Shown here piece after piece: positions 35,728 through 46,586 of a stretch of DNA of 64,000 nt. Made by a program: the position numbers and the translations under genes. The first letter of the stretch is position 1. Every line of letters starts with the position of its first letter. The notes under the pieces were generated by a model, which made no database searches, was not told where the DNA came from, and was given only the letters and a program-made list of their open reading frames with translations. The stretch covers positions 1-64,000 of the forward strand of contig KE561047.1 of assembly GCA_000442015.1 (NCBI GenBank), read 5' to 3'. This DNA is from Rozella allomycis CSF55 (Eukaryota > Rozellomycota).

Positions 35728-37374
35728 TTAAGCCAGATGAAATCCGCTTTTGGATCCTTCAGTTATTGATATTGTCAGATCGTTTCTTAGTCTATCCACA
35801 TCATCATAGAAAATCCAAATGAAAATAATATTTCCACAAGTCTGAACAAATGGAATCTTTTTGTTTCGGTCTACCCAACCTTCGATAGTTATTTGGACTC
35901 CTTCGAGGTCTAATGGAACCGAATCATACGCAGTTATGTACTTGAACAGTTTTAATCTCATGTCATCATCGAAAGATTTCACCACCTATTCTAAAGTTTT
36001 AAATCTGTTACATTCCAAAACATTGTCCACGTTTTTTCAGTGATGTGTACGCCTTTCACGGATAAATTACTAAATACTTCTAAATCGATAAAGTCTTTGC
36101 CTGTGAGTTCATCACGCAATTCTATCCAAGTTGTAGGTCCTATATAAGAAGGAAAACAAAGAGAAAAGATTCGTTCGATAAAGTCATTATGATTTTGATA
36201 CTTATCTCGCATATACCAATTAACCATGTAATTCTTAAAAGCTTCCAAGTTTCTTTTCTGAACATATTCATACTCTGTAAAAAATCTTTCGCCATTTGGT
36301 GACGCAAATGGCAGCTGCAGGTCCTTCAAGGTTTCCTCATCCATTTCGCTAGATCGACGTAAAGTACAATTTTTACAGTATTACATTTATGCTTTTGGCA
36401 GCCAAAGAGTCTTCTTGTTCCAAAATATCGAATGAGCTACTGTAATTGCCAGAAAATATCATGAACACCGAAGGCTTGAATTTAACCGGAAGAGGAATTC
36501 GATATACCCATGCTATTTTAATCAAGTAGGCGAAAGCTCCCAGTCTCACATGATCTAAAATGTGTTCCCGAAATCGATATTTGCCATCCATATCAGCCTC
36601 GAAGAAATCAGAATTCTTCACACATTGCCCAACAGCATTTGCCACAAACTCTCTAAAATGATATTGAAGTTAAATTTACTTGAGTAATCCCCCGTTATCT
36701 TGGCCCATTTCATTTTCGTATAATATTCTTAACATACAATCTTGAGATGTCGTCAGGTTATTTATGAATTTGTTGTCGTGTAGTTTTTTAAAAAAGTCAT
36801 TAAACTCATTTCCTCTTTGAACGACTATTTCGCAAGAAGTGGGGCGTTTGGATCGAGTTATTGGCATAGTCTCGGCTCCAAATCTCAGAAGAAAACAATA
36901 CATGTGATCGTTTTCATCGTTACAGTTGATATTAGAGATTTCTGACGTGGAAAGCTGTCGCGATTTTGCATTACCATTGTCATTTATGAGAACGTGATTT
37001 TCACCCGACACCAATAAAAAAGCACCTTCTTGGTTGCGGAAAGTCTTATATAATAACTTGAATTTAGCTTGATTAATGTTATAGTTTGTAAATTCATACA
37101 CATTGTTCGTTAAAGCCAATGCTCTCCCAATAGGATCTGTTATTATGAAAGATCCTTCTATTCCCTCAGTTAAAACCATAAACAAATTATGCATTTCAGA
37201 ATTCGAATTTGAAGGAAAGTCGTAAAATCTCGGTCGCACGGAATTCGTTGAGCAAAGAAAGGGATATCTATCGGGATACGCAGGACTTAGCAAACTAATA
37301 ATATTCACAGGAGATCTTAAGCAATCTATCAGCGTTAAAAATAGAAAACTAGAGCATATCAAGGTAAAATACAT
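35728..37374 (-). CDS. HECT-type E3 ubiquitin ligase with signal peptide
   Basis: Four exons (introns 27, 28, 26 nt) encode 521 residues from MYFTLICSSFLFLTLIDCLR, a signal peptide or anchor. A divergent region of about 180 residues follows, with NLFMVLTEGIEGSFIITDPI. The HECT domain fills the rest: RILYENEMGQDNGGLLKEFV (N-lobe entry motif), LRDELTGKDFIDLEVFSNLS, VVKSFDDDMRLKLFKYITAY and a C-lobe with the catalytic cysteine in KKIPFVQTCGNIIFI, ending TEGSKSGFHLA as real HECT ligases do. Canonical HECT ligases are much longer and cytosolic; an entry signal to the secretory route is odd. An upstream in-frame ATG at 37446 would bury the hydrophobic stretch about 24 residues in. Activity is likely from the intact Cys; topology is inference. 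Confidence 0.8.
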
Positions 37375-37488
37375 GGGTCCAATTTTTGCGTGGCGCTGTC
37401 GGCTGTAGATGAATTGGGTGGCGCCTACAGTGCCAGAAAATGTCAAAAAAGTTATAAATATATTATGTTTTTATTATGGCTAACTACA

Positions 37489-38501
37489 TTAGTACGAATC
37501 CGAATCTTCGTAGTCGATATCTTTTCTCAATATTTGACTCTGCGCTCTAGTCCTGTAGGTAAAGAATTGGTACAGAATCTATTGAATTCACTTTAACAAA
37601 TTACAATTGAATCTAAAAAGAGGGTACCCAACCTAATTTAATATTTTGAAATAGATTACGAGCCACAAAGCCATGGAAGCATTCCTTTAATATATTCCCA
37701 GTCTAAAGAATGGAAAAACACTGAAAGCGAATACGATATGTTCCCCAACATACCAAATACAAAGAGACCTAAAGAAAGTCCCTACCTTGAAGGATCATTA
37801 AGCTTACTTCACATGATCTTTTTTCAGCCTATCGTTTATTTCTATATATAATTACATTTTTTAGTATTTGAGGTATTCTTGCTCCAATAAACGCAACTGC
37901 AGATGAATAACCAAGAATGTTGGCAATGTACGCATCCGCGGTCTTTCTCATCTTTTCAAGTATTAATTACACTGCTAAATACAATTGAAGCAGCTGATAC
38001 ACTTGGTATCATAGAAGTGGCAACTGTAATTGGTGTCACCATCTGAACTATATGTCGAAGTCTGGAGTTCAAAAGGGGGTCCCTTTCATTGGAGTTTTCA
38101 ATGTCATCAGGGTTGGTGGATAGGGATTTAAAAACATGCCTCCGATAGTAATATACTTGTGCAAGTAATAATAAATCCATAACCAGGAAGTAGGTATGAA
38201 TAAATACCTATAGATTACATCCCGTAAAACTTACCAAAGTCACAATCCAATCAGTAAACAGCAAGCCTGCTAATGAAAGTACATCTGCAACTATCCATAT
38301 ATACAGGAAAAGCAAAGAAAGGCCTTCACCGGTCTTATTCTTGTAATTTGAATAAATTTGGCTGTTCGATTCAAAAGAAATAATTACGGAGAAAAAACAA
38401 TCATAAACATAATAATCTTAATTTTAACTTCTCATTGTGATTACTGATATAAAACCGGAAACCTTAGATGCTACTTGAAATGATTCAGAGAGTAGTTGCA
38501 T
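37489..38501 (-). CDS. PQ-loop lysosomal/vacuolar amino-acid transporter (Ypq/PQLC2-like)
   Basis: Nine exons (introns 28, 26, 27, 31, 27, 26, 27, 26 nt) encode 264 residues with seven membrane spans. Two PQ-loop motifs fix the family: FSPQIYSNYKNKTGEGLSLL in the first half and ARIPQILKNAEKRSCEGLSL in the second, each followed by a span with a Gly/Asn-rich kink (GMLGNISYSL). Ypq1/PQLC2 proteins move cationic amino acids or cystine across the vacuolar membrane. The start MQLLSESFQVASKVSGF is set by splicing into the first PQ motif. With nine exons for 264 residues it is the most finely split gene in the window; no single exon would reveal it. Confidence 0.88.
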
Positions 38502-38790
38502 ATGCGGGGTTTTCTGAAATTTCTTTGTTCATATGTGGAGCTGATTCCGATAATTCTAGTATTCAACAACTATTGTTGTAACTTGTATTAGATTGTAAAC
38601 CCTAACATTGATGTGATGATGTCAAATACTACATGAAATAGAAAATGCCTAAGAGTGAGTGTAGAGATATATTTTTTATTACATAGGAATTTTTTTAATC
38701 TGTTATAACTTATAATTGATTTTTTTATAAAAAATTGGACAGGAATGAATATGGTTTTTGACACAAGGCCGTTGTCAACTTGAGATTGAG
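38502..38790. promoter_or_regulatory. Divergent spacer PQ-loop/BBOF1-like
   Basis: The 289 nt between the two divergent starts are AT-rich without a convincing gene. A pyrimidine-rich stretch lies near 38680-38710. Promoters are presumed here; no element can be named. Confidence 0.3.
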
Positions 38791-40423
38791 ATGTCAACGA
38801 CAATTGCCTCATCGAGTAGAACTACAATCGCGAATGAGAAAAAATCTGAATCGATTTCGACAAAAGAGTATTACTTGGAACAATCGTAAAATTAAGGAGC
38901 CTACTTTTTTTAGGCTTAAATCGGCAAAAGAAAGCCTAGATAGCTATCGACAACGAGTATCTGATCTGTAAAAATATAATTTAATGTGAATAGCCTACAA
39001 GAAAATGAAGAGATGAGAGAAAGGCTGAACCGCCAAGAAACAGATATTAATGATCTAGTTACAATTTTCAAACAAGAGAATGAAGAGAAAGAAATGATAA
39101 TAGAAAAATTGACTGAGAAAATAAATGATAATCTGGAAGCATATCAAGTAGAGAAGAATGAATTGTCAAGAAAATTCCAAGAAGAGATTGCAAGTACATA
39201 CATTATAGTGAAAATAACAGGTTTGAATGCTAATATATCCGAAAAAGAATCAAATATGAAATTGATTCAGCAGGAGCTTCATGTAATAAAAGATTTCAGA
39301 GTATGATACATTTGATAATAGAATCCAGAGAAAGCGACAAATGTTGCTTAAAGAACTGGATATACAAAGACAGGAGGTGCAAGATATGGATCGCAGATAT
39401 AAAGATATTTTGCAAAAGATGGAAAAGAAATTTTTGGAGGAAAAGATACGATTGCAACGGGAAGCAAATCGCAAAATATCAGAGTTAGCGGGGAAGGCGC
39501 ATAAAGAGGCCATAGCGAATTTGACTGAAACTCAAAAAAGTGTATTTAGAGAAAACGTGAGGATGGCCGAAGCCTTGAAATATCATATGCAGGAGAGGGA
39601 AGAGTTGTTGAAACAAAATAACAAATTAGTAGACGGCAACAAAGATTTGGTTGAAGAGAAGAAGCTACATGACGAAATTGTAAAACAAAAAATTGTTCAA
39701 TCGAAGGGTCAAAATCTAAAGGTAATAGCTAGTCCAAAACTTGACAAGGTAAGAATGCTATTGCAAGAAGTAAAGATTCAAGAACTTGAAGTTAAAGTTA
39801 AAGAGCTTGAATTTTCACTGAGTTTTGTTATAAGAGAATTTGAGAAAGAAAGACAAATGATATCAGAAATGGCCAGACAAGAATTGGATCAAGTGAGACG
39901 TCTTGCTGATTATTTGAAATACAAACTAAAAGAAAAAATGAGAGAAATGAAATATGTTAGAGTATATTAATTATTGTGTGTTATTCAAGGCATTAGGGGA
40001 TTACATTTACAGACAGAGATCAGATTTGGAGAGATTCTTTCTGGAAGCACTCGGACAAATCCGAAATGAAATGATAAAAGAAAAGAAGAAGAATTTAGAC
40101 TCAAAGGAATATGATTTCAGTGAAAACATTGATGTTAGCGACATGTCATTAGCCCAGAAAGAAAAGGTGATAAAGTTGCTTTTCTCTAAAATGAATGGCG
40201 CTTTGACAGATCCGCTTTACGCAAGAACAACGTAAACTATATTCTTATTAAAAATAGCCGGCCTGCATTCTCACCAATCCCTACTGCCAGTGAAGCAGCA
40301 ACATCTCGGCCAATGACTGGAAGGTCTGAATTTCAATCTGAAAACGGGTCTTTAAAAGGAGATAATAATTCCATATCTTCAAACAAGCAAGGATTAGGTT
40401 TAGCAAATCAATTAAATGAATGA
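38791..40423 (+). CDS. Coiled-coil basal-body protein, BBOF1-like
   Basis: Seven exons (introns 28, 26, 27, 28, 28, 26 nt) encode 489 residues. After MSTTIASSSRTTIANEKKSE nearly the whole protein to residue 420 is heptad-patterned coiled coil (QENEEMRERLNRQETDINDL, KIRLQREANRKISELAGKAH, ELEVKVKELEFSLSFVIREF), then DYIYRQRSDLERFFLEALGQ, and a Ser/Pro-rich tail. The EQFFLEAL-type block after the coiled coil is a feature of BBOF1/CCDC176, which places and orients ciliary basal bodies and decorates axonemal doublets. One 27-nt segment near 39721 (gtaatagc to tgacaag) could be a further intron but is also open in frame. A flagellar role is inferred from the family match. Confidence 0.7.
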
Positions 40424-40444
40424 AATAGAAAAATTCTAAACGAT

Positions 40445-40960
40445 TTACTCTAATTTTTCAATAAATTGTAGTCGTTCCATTATTTTAGGTTTACTTACTT
40501 CTTCTATTTCACCAGCGATAAAGATTTCATCTAAGATTGCATACACCTATTGTTTCATTTTGTATCAAATTATTACTTTGTAAAAATTGAAAACTAAATC
40601 AAGTTCACAAACGTTTCCAAAATATGAATCAAGTATCTCAACAAAGAAATGTATTGCTTCCAAGTACCCCAATTCATTGTCATTCGCATCTACACAAAAA
40701 CAAAAGAATAATCCAGCATATCTTCTGTAAACTATCTTATAGTTTCTAAACTAAACAACAAAAGGTTTCTAAATTTACTTCTGTAAAATTAGATTGATGT
40801 TTTTGGTCTCTTGATGCAACTATTCGATGAACTTCTGCTTTGAGTTTATTCTTTTCCTCATCATCCAATGGAATATACCATTTCGATAGTCTCGTCTTTC
40901 CTTGTCGGTTCTGCACAAGGATGAATCGTATCTATTTCAAACGATCAACCTGTTTACCAT
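40445..40960 (-). CDS. APS2: AP-2 clathrin adaptor sigma subunit
   Basis: Four exons (26, 28, 30 nt introns) give 143 residues, matching the 142 of human AP2S1. Sequence blocks: [98 protein letters not shown]. The MIRFILxQNRxGKTRL start separates AP-2 sigma from AP-1 sigma (which starts MIHFMLLFSRQGK). It binds dileucine signals and sits in the AP-2 core for clathrin endocytosis. Striking detail: the start codon is alone in its exon, since the first intron begins immediately after ATG. Tail-to-tail with the BBOF1-like gene, 21 nt between stop codons. Confidence 0.95.
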
Positions 40961-41080
40961 AGGAATTCAAAAAACTAAATTGTGAAAATTCTGCAATTGC
41001 GTTAAAAATAGTTTATTAAAAACTTTCATTTACCAATGAAATATTATTGAGACTATCATTGGGCTATCGTATTAGCTTAT

Positions 41081-41907
41081 TTATATAATTACCAATTCAA
41101 TATTATCTTCATTAGAGCGATACAAGATGGACCTTATTGCTGCTAAATGTGGGTTATCATCATGCTCATTGGCTTGAAGATAAGTCTCCACTGAAATTAA
41201 TTTGGAATAGTAAAATGTGCGATCAGTCTGTGCCTTTTCAAGGTTCATTTTTAAGTGACCAACACTGCTTCTCAATTCAGCAATTTCTTGCTCCATATCT
41301 TCTATTCTTGATGAATTATTGTTTGAAAACACATTTGAGGTGGATACTGGTAATGTCCTTGAGGGCAATTTTCTCAATGGAGCGGGTGATCCAGTCGCTA
41401 CTTTATTGATACTAGATGTGGAGCTTCTAGTGAACGACAATGACGCGTTTGCATTTGAATTGTTTCTTGCTGGTTTTGTTGTGGCCACTTTTGATTTTCT
41501 TCTACTAATTGGATCGTAATCGTTCCCGCCATAATTTTGGTCCCAGAATTTTTTAAGCCATTGAGTAAATTCCTGCATTTTATATCGTTTTATAAGTTAC
41601 AATGTTGTCTTGAAATTTAAGCTTCATAAGACCTTCAACTGGAACAACCTTTTCAATTCCATGCGCAGCAAAGGCGTTTTGCAAAACCTTAAAGTTGTTT
41701 ACATATTCATAAACTTGATTGGTGTCAAATTTAACTTTGGACATTTGAACATCGCCTGCCTAATCGTAAACAAATGTTCTCACCGTAAATGGAATCTAAG
41801 ATTTGGCAGTATGCAGCACCAGTTCCAAGCTGTTCAATCTTTGTGTAGTTTAACTGCAAAAGAGAGTTTATCCAATTCAGTAGCTCTATTCTGCTCTCAC
41901 CTGTCAT
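41081..41907 (-). CDS. BIM1: Microtubule plus-end protein EB1/Bim1
   Basis: Three exons (28 and 28 nt introns) encode 256 residues. Calponin-homology domain: ESRIELLNWINSLLQLNYTK, IEQLGTGAAYCQILDSIYGD, VNNFKVLQNAFAAHGIEKVV, FQDNIEFTQWLKKFWDQNYG, GNDYDPISRRKSK. A Ser/Thr/Asn-rich linker follows, then the EB homology coiled coil (EDMEQEIAELRSSVGHLKMN, DRTFYYSKLISVETYLQANE, HLAAIRSILYR). EB1 tracks growing microtubule ends and recruits other tip proteins through the EBH groove. The C-terminus ends NIELVII and lacks the acidic EEY/F tail that binds CAP-Gly proteins, so that interaction may be absent. Start codons of this and the CIP2A-like gene are 56 nt apart, head to head. Confidence 0.95.
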
Positions 41908-41963
41908 TTGAATATTCTGCAAGGGTTGTGAATTTCCAGGAATTGGTGTTCTTAAATTTCGAA

Positions 41964-43825
41964 ATGTTAGGAGTATCAATGATAAATGTCTTGAAGAGTG
42001 TATTTTCAATAAAGGATAGAAAAGAAAATGTAAATGAAGAAGATCTGACTCAAATTTTAACATTTTACGGTATAGTTTGTACTTTTGCAAGATAGAAAAT
42101 TTTAAAAGCGAGAGAAACTTGCCGGCGTTTAACGAATTAAGAAATATCGTTTTTAAATTTCTAAATGAAAATACGTTTACTCTGCAAGTACTTAGTGATT
42201 TATGAGAGGGATTAGAATCTAAAAGTGCTGTTCTATACTGCTCAAATTGATGATACAAATACATATTCAAAATCCTTAGCATTATCACTACTCAAGCAAG
42301 TGTATAAATTGATGTTGATTTTGTCTTAGAGTTGAAAATATCGGAACTGAAAACTTGCTGCTTATCCTATCTTGTTTGTACATGCTAGTAAAACAAGATG
42401 AAGAAGCATGCAGATTGATTCAAAAGTCCAACTATTATGAAAAATTCCGCGCAGTTTTACTGGATTGCATTAAAAGTTGTGAACCAACAGCCATGCCATG
42501 TTTAGGGTTGATATTCTTGATTGGAAGTCCAAATGAGATACCCTGTGGAAGTGTAAGCAAACATCCTGTTGAATAATAGATGAAAAAATGTTCTTCTGTA
42601 GAAAAATGTTTGAAAATGATATTTAACATCTTGAGTAGGCAAGAAGACCCAATTTTGTTGTGTTTGGCGTCAGATTTTATTTCAATGTTGTTTAATTATG
42701 ATGAAATTGTTCTAATGTTGAAAGAGTAATCGGAATATATTAATCCAAAATCAAATAGAAAAAATCTCGACAATTATATCAATTTATTGAAAGAAAGCAT
42801 AATTCAAGCAAATTCTATTGACATTGTTTTTCATGTAATTTATTAAAGAATTAAATATAAAGAATTTCAAAGTTTTGAATTTATTTATTGAAAACAATCT
42901 TGGAGAGCTAAAAGACAAAACCGAGATTGAGGATTCTATATTACATCACATGAATGGTTCANTTTCCTTCTTTCATTTATTAAAGTAAGAAATTGACTTT
43001 ATCTAAATAGGATTTTCATTTAGCTGAAAACGAAGTATTTCATCTAAATTTGAGAACCGATTTAAGCCAAATTATTACAGACGTCGAGAATTTAGATTAT
43101 TTAGAATTGCAACTAAATTATTTAAAGTTTGAAGATACACTGTTAAGCGAAATTCTTTTCTTTTTAGATAAATCAGATAAATTCTTACCAAAGAGATTGG
43201 CAGTTTTACTTCAAGATGAGTTTATTACAGACAGATGCCCTTTTGTAATTTTAAACCTTTTGAATTTCTCATGTAATGTTTTAATGAATGATAAATACTA
43301 CTCAAACGTTATTGCATTATGCAAAAGATTGATTAATTCGCCCGAGACGAAGAATTTAATACAATCGCTTCTAGTTAACTTGTTAGGTCATCATTTTGAT
43401 ATGTAATTTTTAAATAATATTTATAAAGTGTTTTCTCTGCTTTCACATCCTCTAGTCATCAAAGTGACAATCGTAATGTGGAACAAATGGAGTTTGAGAT
43501 TCACATTCAACATCAAAAGAACCGATTTGAAATAGAATTACAAGAAAAACAAAATGAAATTGATTGTTTAAAACAAAAACTTGAAAAATCGGACAAGCTG
43601 ATCAACTCTATCTTGAAAGAGAAAAGCGACAATGAGGAAAAGTTGAAGGTGCTATTTACAAATATTTTATCAATTTCAAATACCGGAATAGAAATTTTAG
43701 GACATCAAAAACCGCTGTTAAGCCAAATTGTTGAAGGAGTCCGAGAAGTGAGGTTACATAGCGAATATTCTACTCCGAATGTCAATGTTATCAAAGATGT
43801 TCTACCCTTACAAAATAAACATTAA
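41964..43825 (+). CDS. Armadillo-like plus coiled-coil protein, CIP2A-like
   Basis: Nine exons (introns 26, 28, 28, 27, 33, 28, 26, 26 nt) encode about 546 residues. The first 400 residues are helical repeats (AMPCLGLIFLIGSPNEIPCG, CLKMIFNILSRQEDPILLCL, ASDFISMLFNYDEIVLMLKE); residues about 430-520 form a coiled coil (NRFEIELQEKQNEIDCLKQK). The block MPCLGL followed by a helical-repeat domain and a coiled coil resembles CIP2A, a PP2A inhibitor and mitotic TOPBP1 partner best known from animals. Similarity is modest and other ARM/coiled-coil proteins (Uso1/p115) remain possible. A single n at 42962 falls in an exon; the frame downstream works if it stands for two bases. The closing part reads ISNTGIEILGHQKPLLSQIV. 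Confidence 0.5.
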
Positions 43826-43856
43826 ATACTTTTCCTGTTTTTAATCTGTACTAATT

Positions 43857-43937
43857 AGTAATTGGAGCGGGCGCTGGACTTTTGAAGTCTTTGACTTCAA
43901 ACCCCGTGTTCAATTCCCAATAAATGCGGGTTTTTAA
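43857..43937 (+). ncRNA. tRNA-like relic (Gln-UUG-like arm, tRNA-derived element?)
   Basis: A TGGAC-TTTTGAA-GTCTT segment folds as an anticodon arm with a seven-base loop whose centre reads TTG (Gln). Downstream GTGTTCAATTCC resembles a T-loop/B box, and a run of five T follows about 25 nt later like a Pol III terminator. The D arm and T stem do not pair properly, so it is not a functional tRNA. It looks like a decayed tRNA gene or a tRNA-derived SINE head. No intact tRNA gene was found in the window. Confidence 0.3.
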
Positions 43938-45668
43938 CTTTGAAATTTTCAGGAGGGCTTGGTTCGATCGCAAGGTGATTTCTTCCTTTACTTTAAATAA
44001 AAAATATTTAAAATATAAAAATAACTATCCAGCAAAAGCGAATGTTATAAATTGACTATTTTCTCATCTCTATTTCGATAATTGACTTATTCAGTGCAAT
44101 ACCACTTTCCAACAGGCGTTTTNAGATTTTGAGTAAATTGATATATTTTGCACGGCTGCTGTGAATATCGAAATTATCTTAATACCTGTTCCCAAAATTA
44201 ATAAAATTGGAAAAATGTAAAAAATATCAGATATATGTGATGGTTGCGGAGGAACAATATCGTGGCTGCCAAAGATGTAGAATTTATCAAAAATAAGTTC
44301 TTAGAATTTCATAAATGTCTTGTGTTAGCATTAATTTTTAACATCAAACGCATCAATGTTTGACGAGCCTCAAATGTTAATGGAACACTTCAGGTGCTGC
44401 CGCACATCTTCATTTGGCTGATCCACTCACTACATGTGCCGATGCATCGTCGGCGTTAATTACATCCCCTGCCGTTTTTTAACATATCTTCATCTGCTTT
44501 AATTTCGTCGACATCATTGACGGCATTAACCGGCCCACTGTATGATAGGGTGACAAAGTGGATTCTAAAATAGTCTCATCCAAGCTCGCTAGTTCACAAG
44601 AAAAGGAAAATACAAATTTATGAAATCAAAGTGAAGATTCTAAAGTGATTCTTCCATCCAGTGCTATAGGGCTAAACTGAAAATGAGTTCCACGAAACCG
44701 CATAAACAAGGTACATATATGTCTGCAAATACCTACCGCCGTCGTCAATAATAACATCGATACGTTCGCGGCAACTATGCTGCAATTAATAACGCATGAA
44801 AGAGCGTGAGTTACGAAACCCCTTTATAGCCTGTCACGACACACGTTTGTCAATGTACGGTAGTGGCCATGCCACAAAATTATGACAATTCCAATTATAC
44901 GATCGGAAACCTATGATTTCGAATCAATTCGTCTACATGCAGCCTTAAATATAAATTCTGTGTTTGTAACTTTCATTGCGACTGGACCCCGTGTTATCTG
45001 ATTACAACACATGCAATATTTCTGACCTCGGAACTCTGGCTGCGTATATAATGGTGCGGCGCTAACCGAAAACTTAAATAATATTACAACGCATCAAAAT
45101 GTTTACAGGAGGTTAAAACACTTTAATATTGTTTGTTAATTAGTTACAAATGCACGTGGCATGGGTTATAGGTATAAAAGGTCGATAGTACACGTTCTCC
45201 TGCGCATTGTCGCGCCTGACGCTTGATACTTTAAATTATAGCTTTGGACCTTTTGTTATTTCAAGGTCACATTCATATATGTGTTGATAATCCTAATTTG
45301 TATAACCACATACGTGTTATACACGCTTAAAAGCTAAAGAAACAATTTTTTGTCGACCATAATACACGTGTGTACGTCTTAAACTGAAGTATATCGTGTT
45401 GGGTGATACTTCCCAAGGACATTGTCACTTGCATCCTCACATGTCGACCACGATATAGCAGCCTGATGGACTGGTACTTGGTTCCCATAATAATCTCTGT
45501 TTTCATTGACTCTGCCAAATGTCCGCGCCAGTAGTCAAACGAATGCAGGCAACAGTGCAACAATTTCATGTATAGGCATTGATATGAGAACCTGTGTTGT
45601 TCACAAATTATTACAGCGATAATTCCCGATCTGAAAAAAACTAAATATATAAAATAAATTGCTTACTT
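43938..45668. other. 1.7-kb gene-free stretch
   Basis: No frame of convincing composition on either strand, no recognisable transposon domain, and a single-n join at 44123. Base composition is less AT-rich than the flanking genes, especially 44300-45600. It marks the transition from dense genes to the accessory region. A frame of 80 codons on the minus strand (45327-45569) has no family resemblance and I do not call it. Confidence 0.5.
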
Positions 45669-46060
45669 TTATTTAAAACTTCTTCGTAATTTGAATTTCT
45701 TTATTAATACTTGAGGAACAATTTCTTCACTCTCTTGACGCTTGAGGGTTCTGGTTCTTGTGCTTGCCTTGATGTTCTCTTCATTAAGGGCACTTTTTTC
45801 TTTTCTGTCTTGGCTTTTTCTTTTTCCAACTCCTCTCGTGCTTTTTAAGACATATTTATCATTAAATCCCCTTGGTGGAGTTAACGTCACTTCCTGTTGA
45901 CTCTGATTCTTCAGCTTCAAATTTTTTCTTCATCGTCATCTTCATTTTTGTCGATGCTTGTAATGATAGGGAAAGACTTAATGCTTCCTTTATGGATAAT
46001 GGAACCGTATTAGATTTAATAAATTTTAAAATAAATATTTTTAAATCCCAAATCCATTCA
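45669..46060 (-). CDS. Possible small basic protein, exon structure unresolved
   Basis: Two overlapping minus-strand frames are both strongly charged: one contains TPPRGFNDKYVLKSTRGVGK and ends KKFKLRRSFK; another contains KAREELEKEKAKTEKKKVPL and ends VKKLFLKY. Upstream sits MKMTMKKKFEAEESESTGSD. A typical 26-29 nt intron linking these parts could not be placed with confidence. A small nuclear, Lys/Arg-rich protein is the most I can say; no family recognised. Confidence 0.35.
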
Positions 46061-46137
46061 ACGTAGAAACAATGCAGCTTTGAGTTCTGGCTACCATATC
46101 AAGCTTCTTGACTAACTAACTGAGAATTTAATGATCG

Positions 46138-46520
46138 CTGCCTCCTCTAACTACAGCAGCTTCAATTTCTATTTTCAAGCCATTTTCTCCAAAAACTTCC
46201 AACACTTTCCTAACTTCATCTGCACTGTCATATTCACTATCGGGATATTCTTTTAATAGTTTGTCCCGTTTATGTTTTAGAGTAACACGATCAAACCCCG
46301 TAATTCCTATCTGTAGTCCAATAAAATACTTACCTCGTTTTTTAAGTATTCTTCAGCTTTCACATATTTTTTTCTTGGTTCGCAACCGTCAAATGTTCTG
46401 CGTGTGATGCGGCAGGTTTTGTAGCGTTTCAAGATCGACTACTTCTGTCATCGGAATTTATGACAGGGGTCAACAATGTGAAATTTTGTAAGGTATCCCG
46501 AAGCGCAAACTGGATTCTGC
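46138..46520 (-). CDS. Unidentified small protein, 5' structure uncertain
   Basis: The 3' exon reads GITGFDRVTLKHKRDKLLKE, YPDSEYDSADEVRKVLEVFG and KIEIEAAVVRGGSDH to the stop at 46138. A 23-nt intron links it in frame to the upstream KTCRITRRTFDGCEPRKKYV with KAEEYLKNE. Further upstream MQNPVCASGYLTKFHIVD could be the first exon but the join is not settled. Codon use resembles the neighbouring host genes. The basic middle with two cysteines and the acidic end do not match a family I know. Confidence 0.4.
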
Positions 46521-46586
46521 ATATCAACATTAGAGCAAATATGTATTAAATATTGTGGTCGGAGAACCCCAATAAAAACGAGAAAA

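Noticed and set aside
37390-37596. A plus-strand 69-codon frame and a possible spliced version starting MNWVAPTVPEN.
   Set aside because: The same bases hold the last two exons of the minus-strand PQ-loop gene (ending QILRKDIDYEDSDSY), which fit in phase with conserved motifs; the plus-strand frame is a shadow.
45327-45569. 80-codon minus-strand frame in the gene-free stretch.
   Set aside because: Composition is random-like, no neighbours in phase, no recognised domain.
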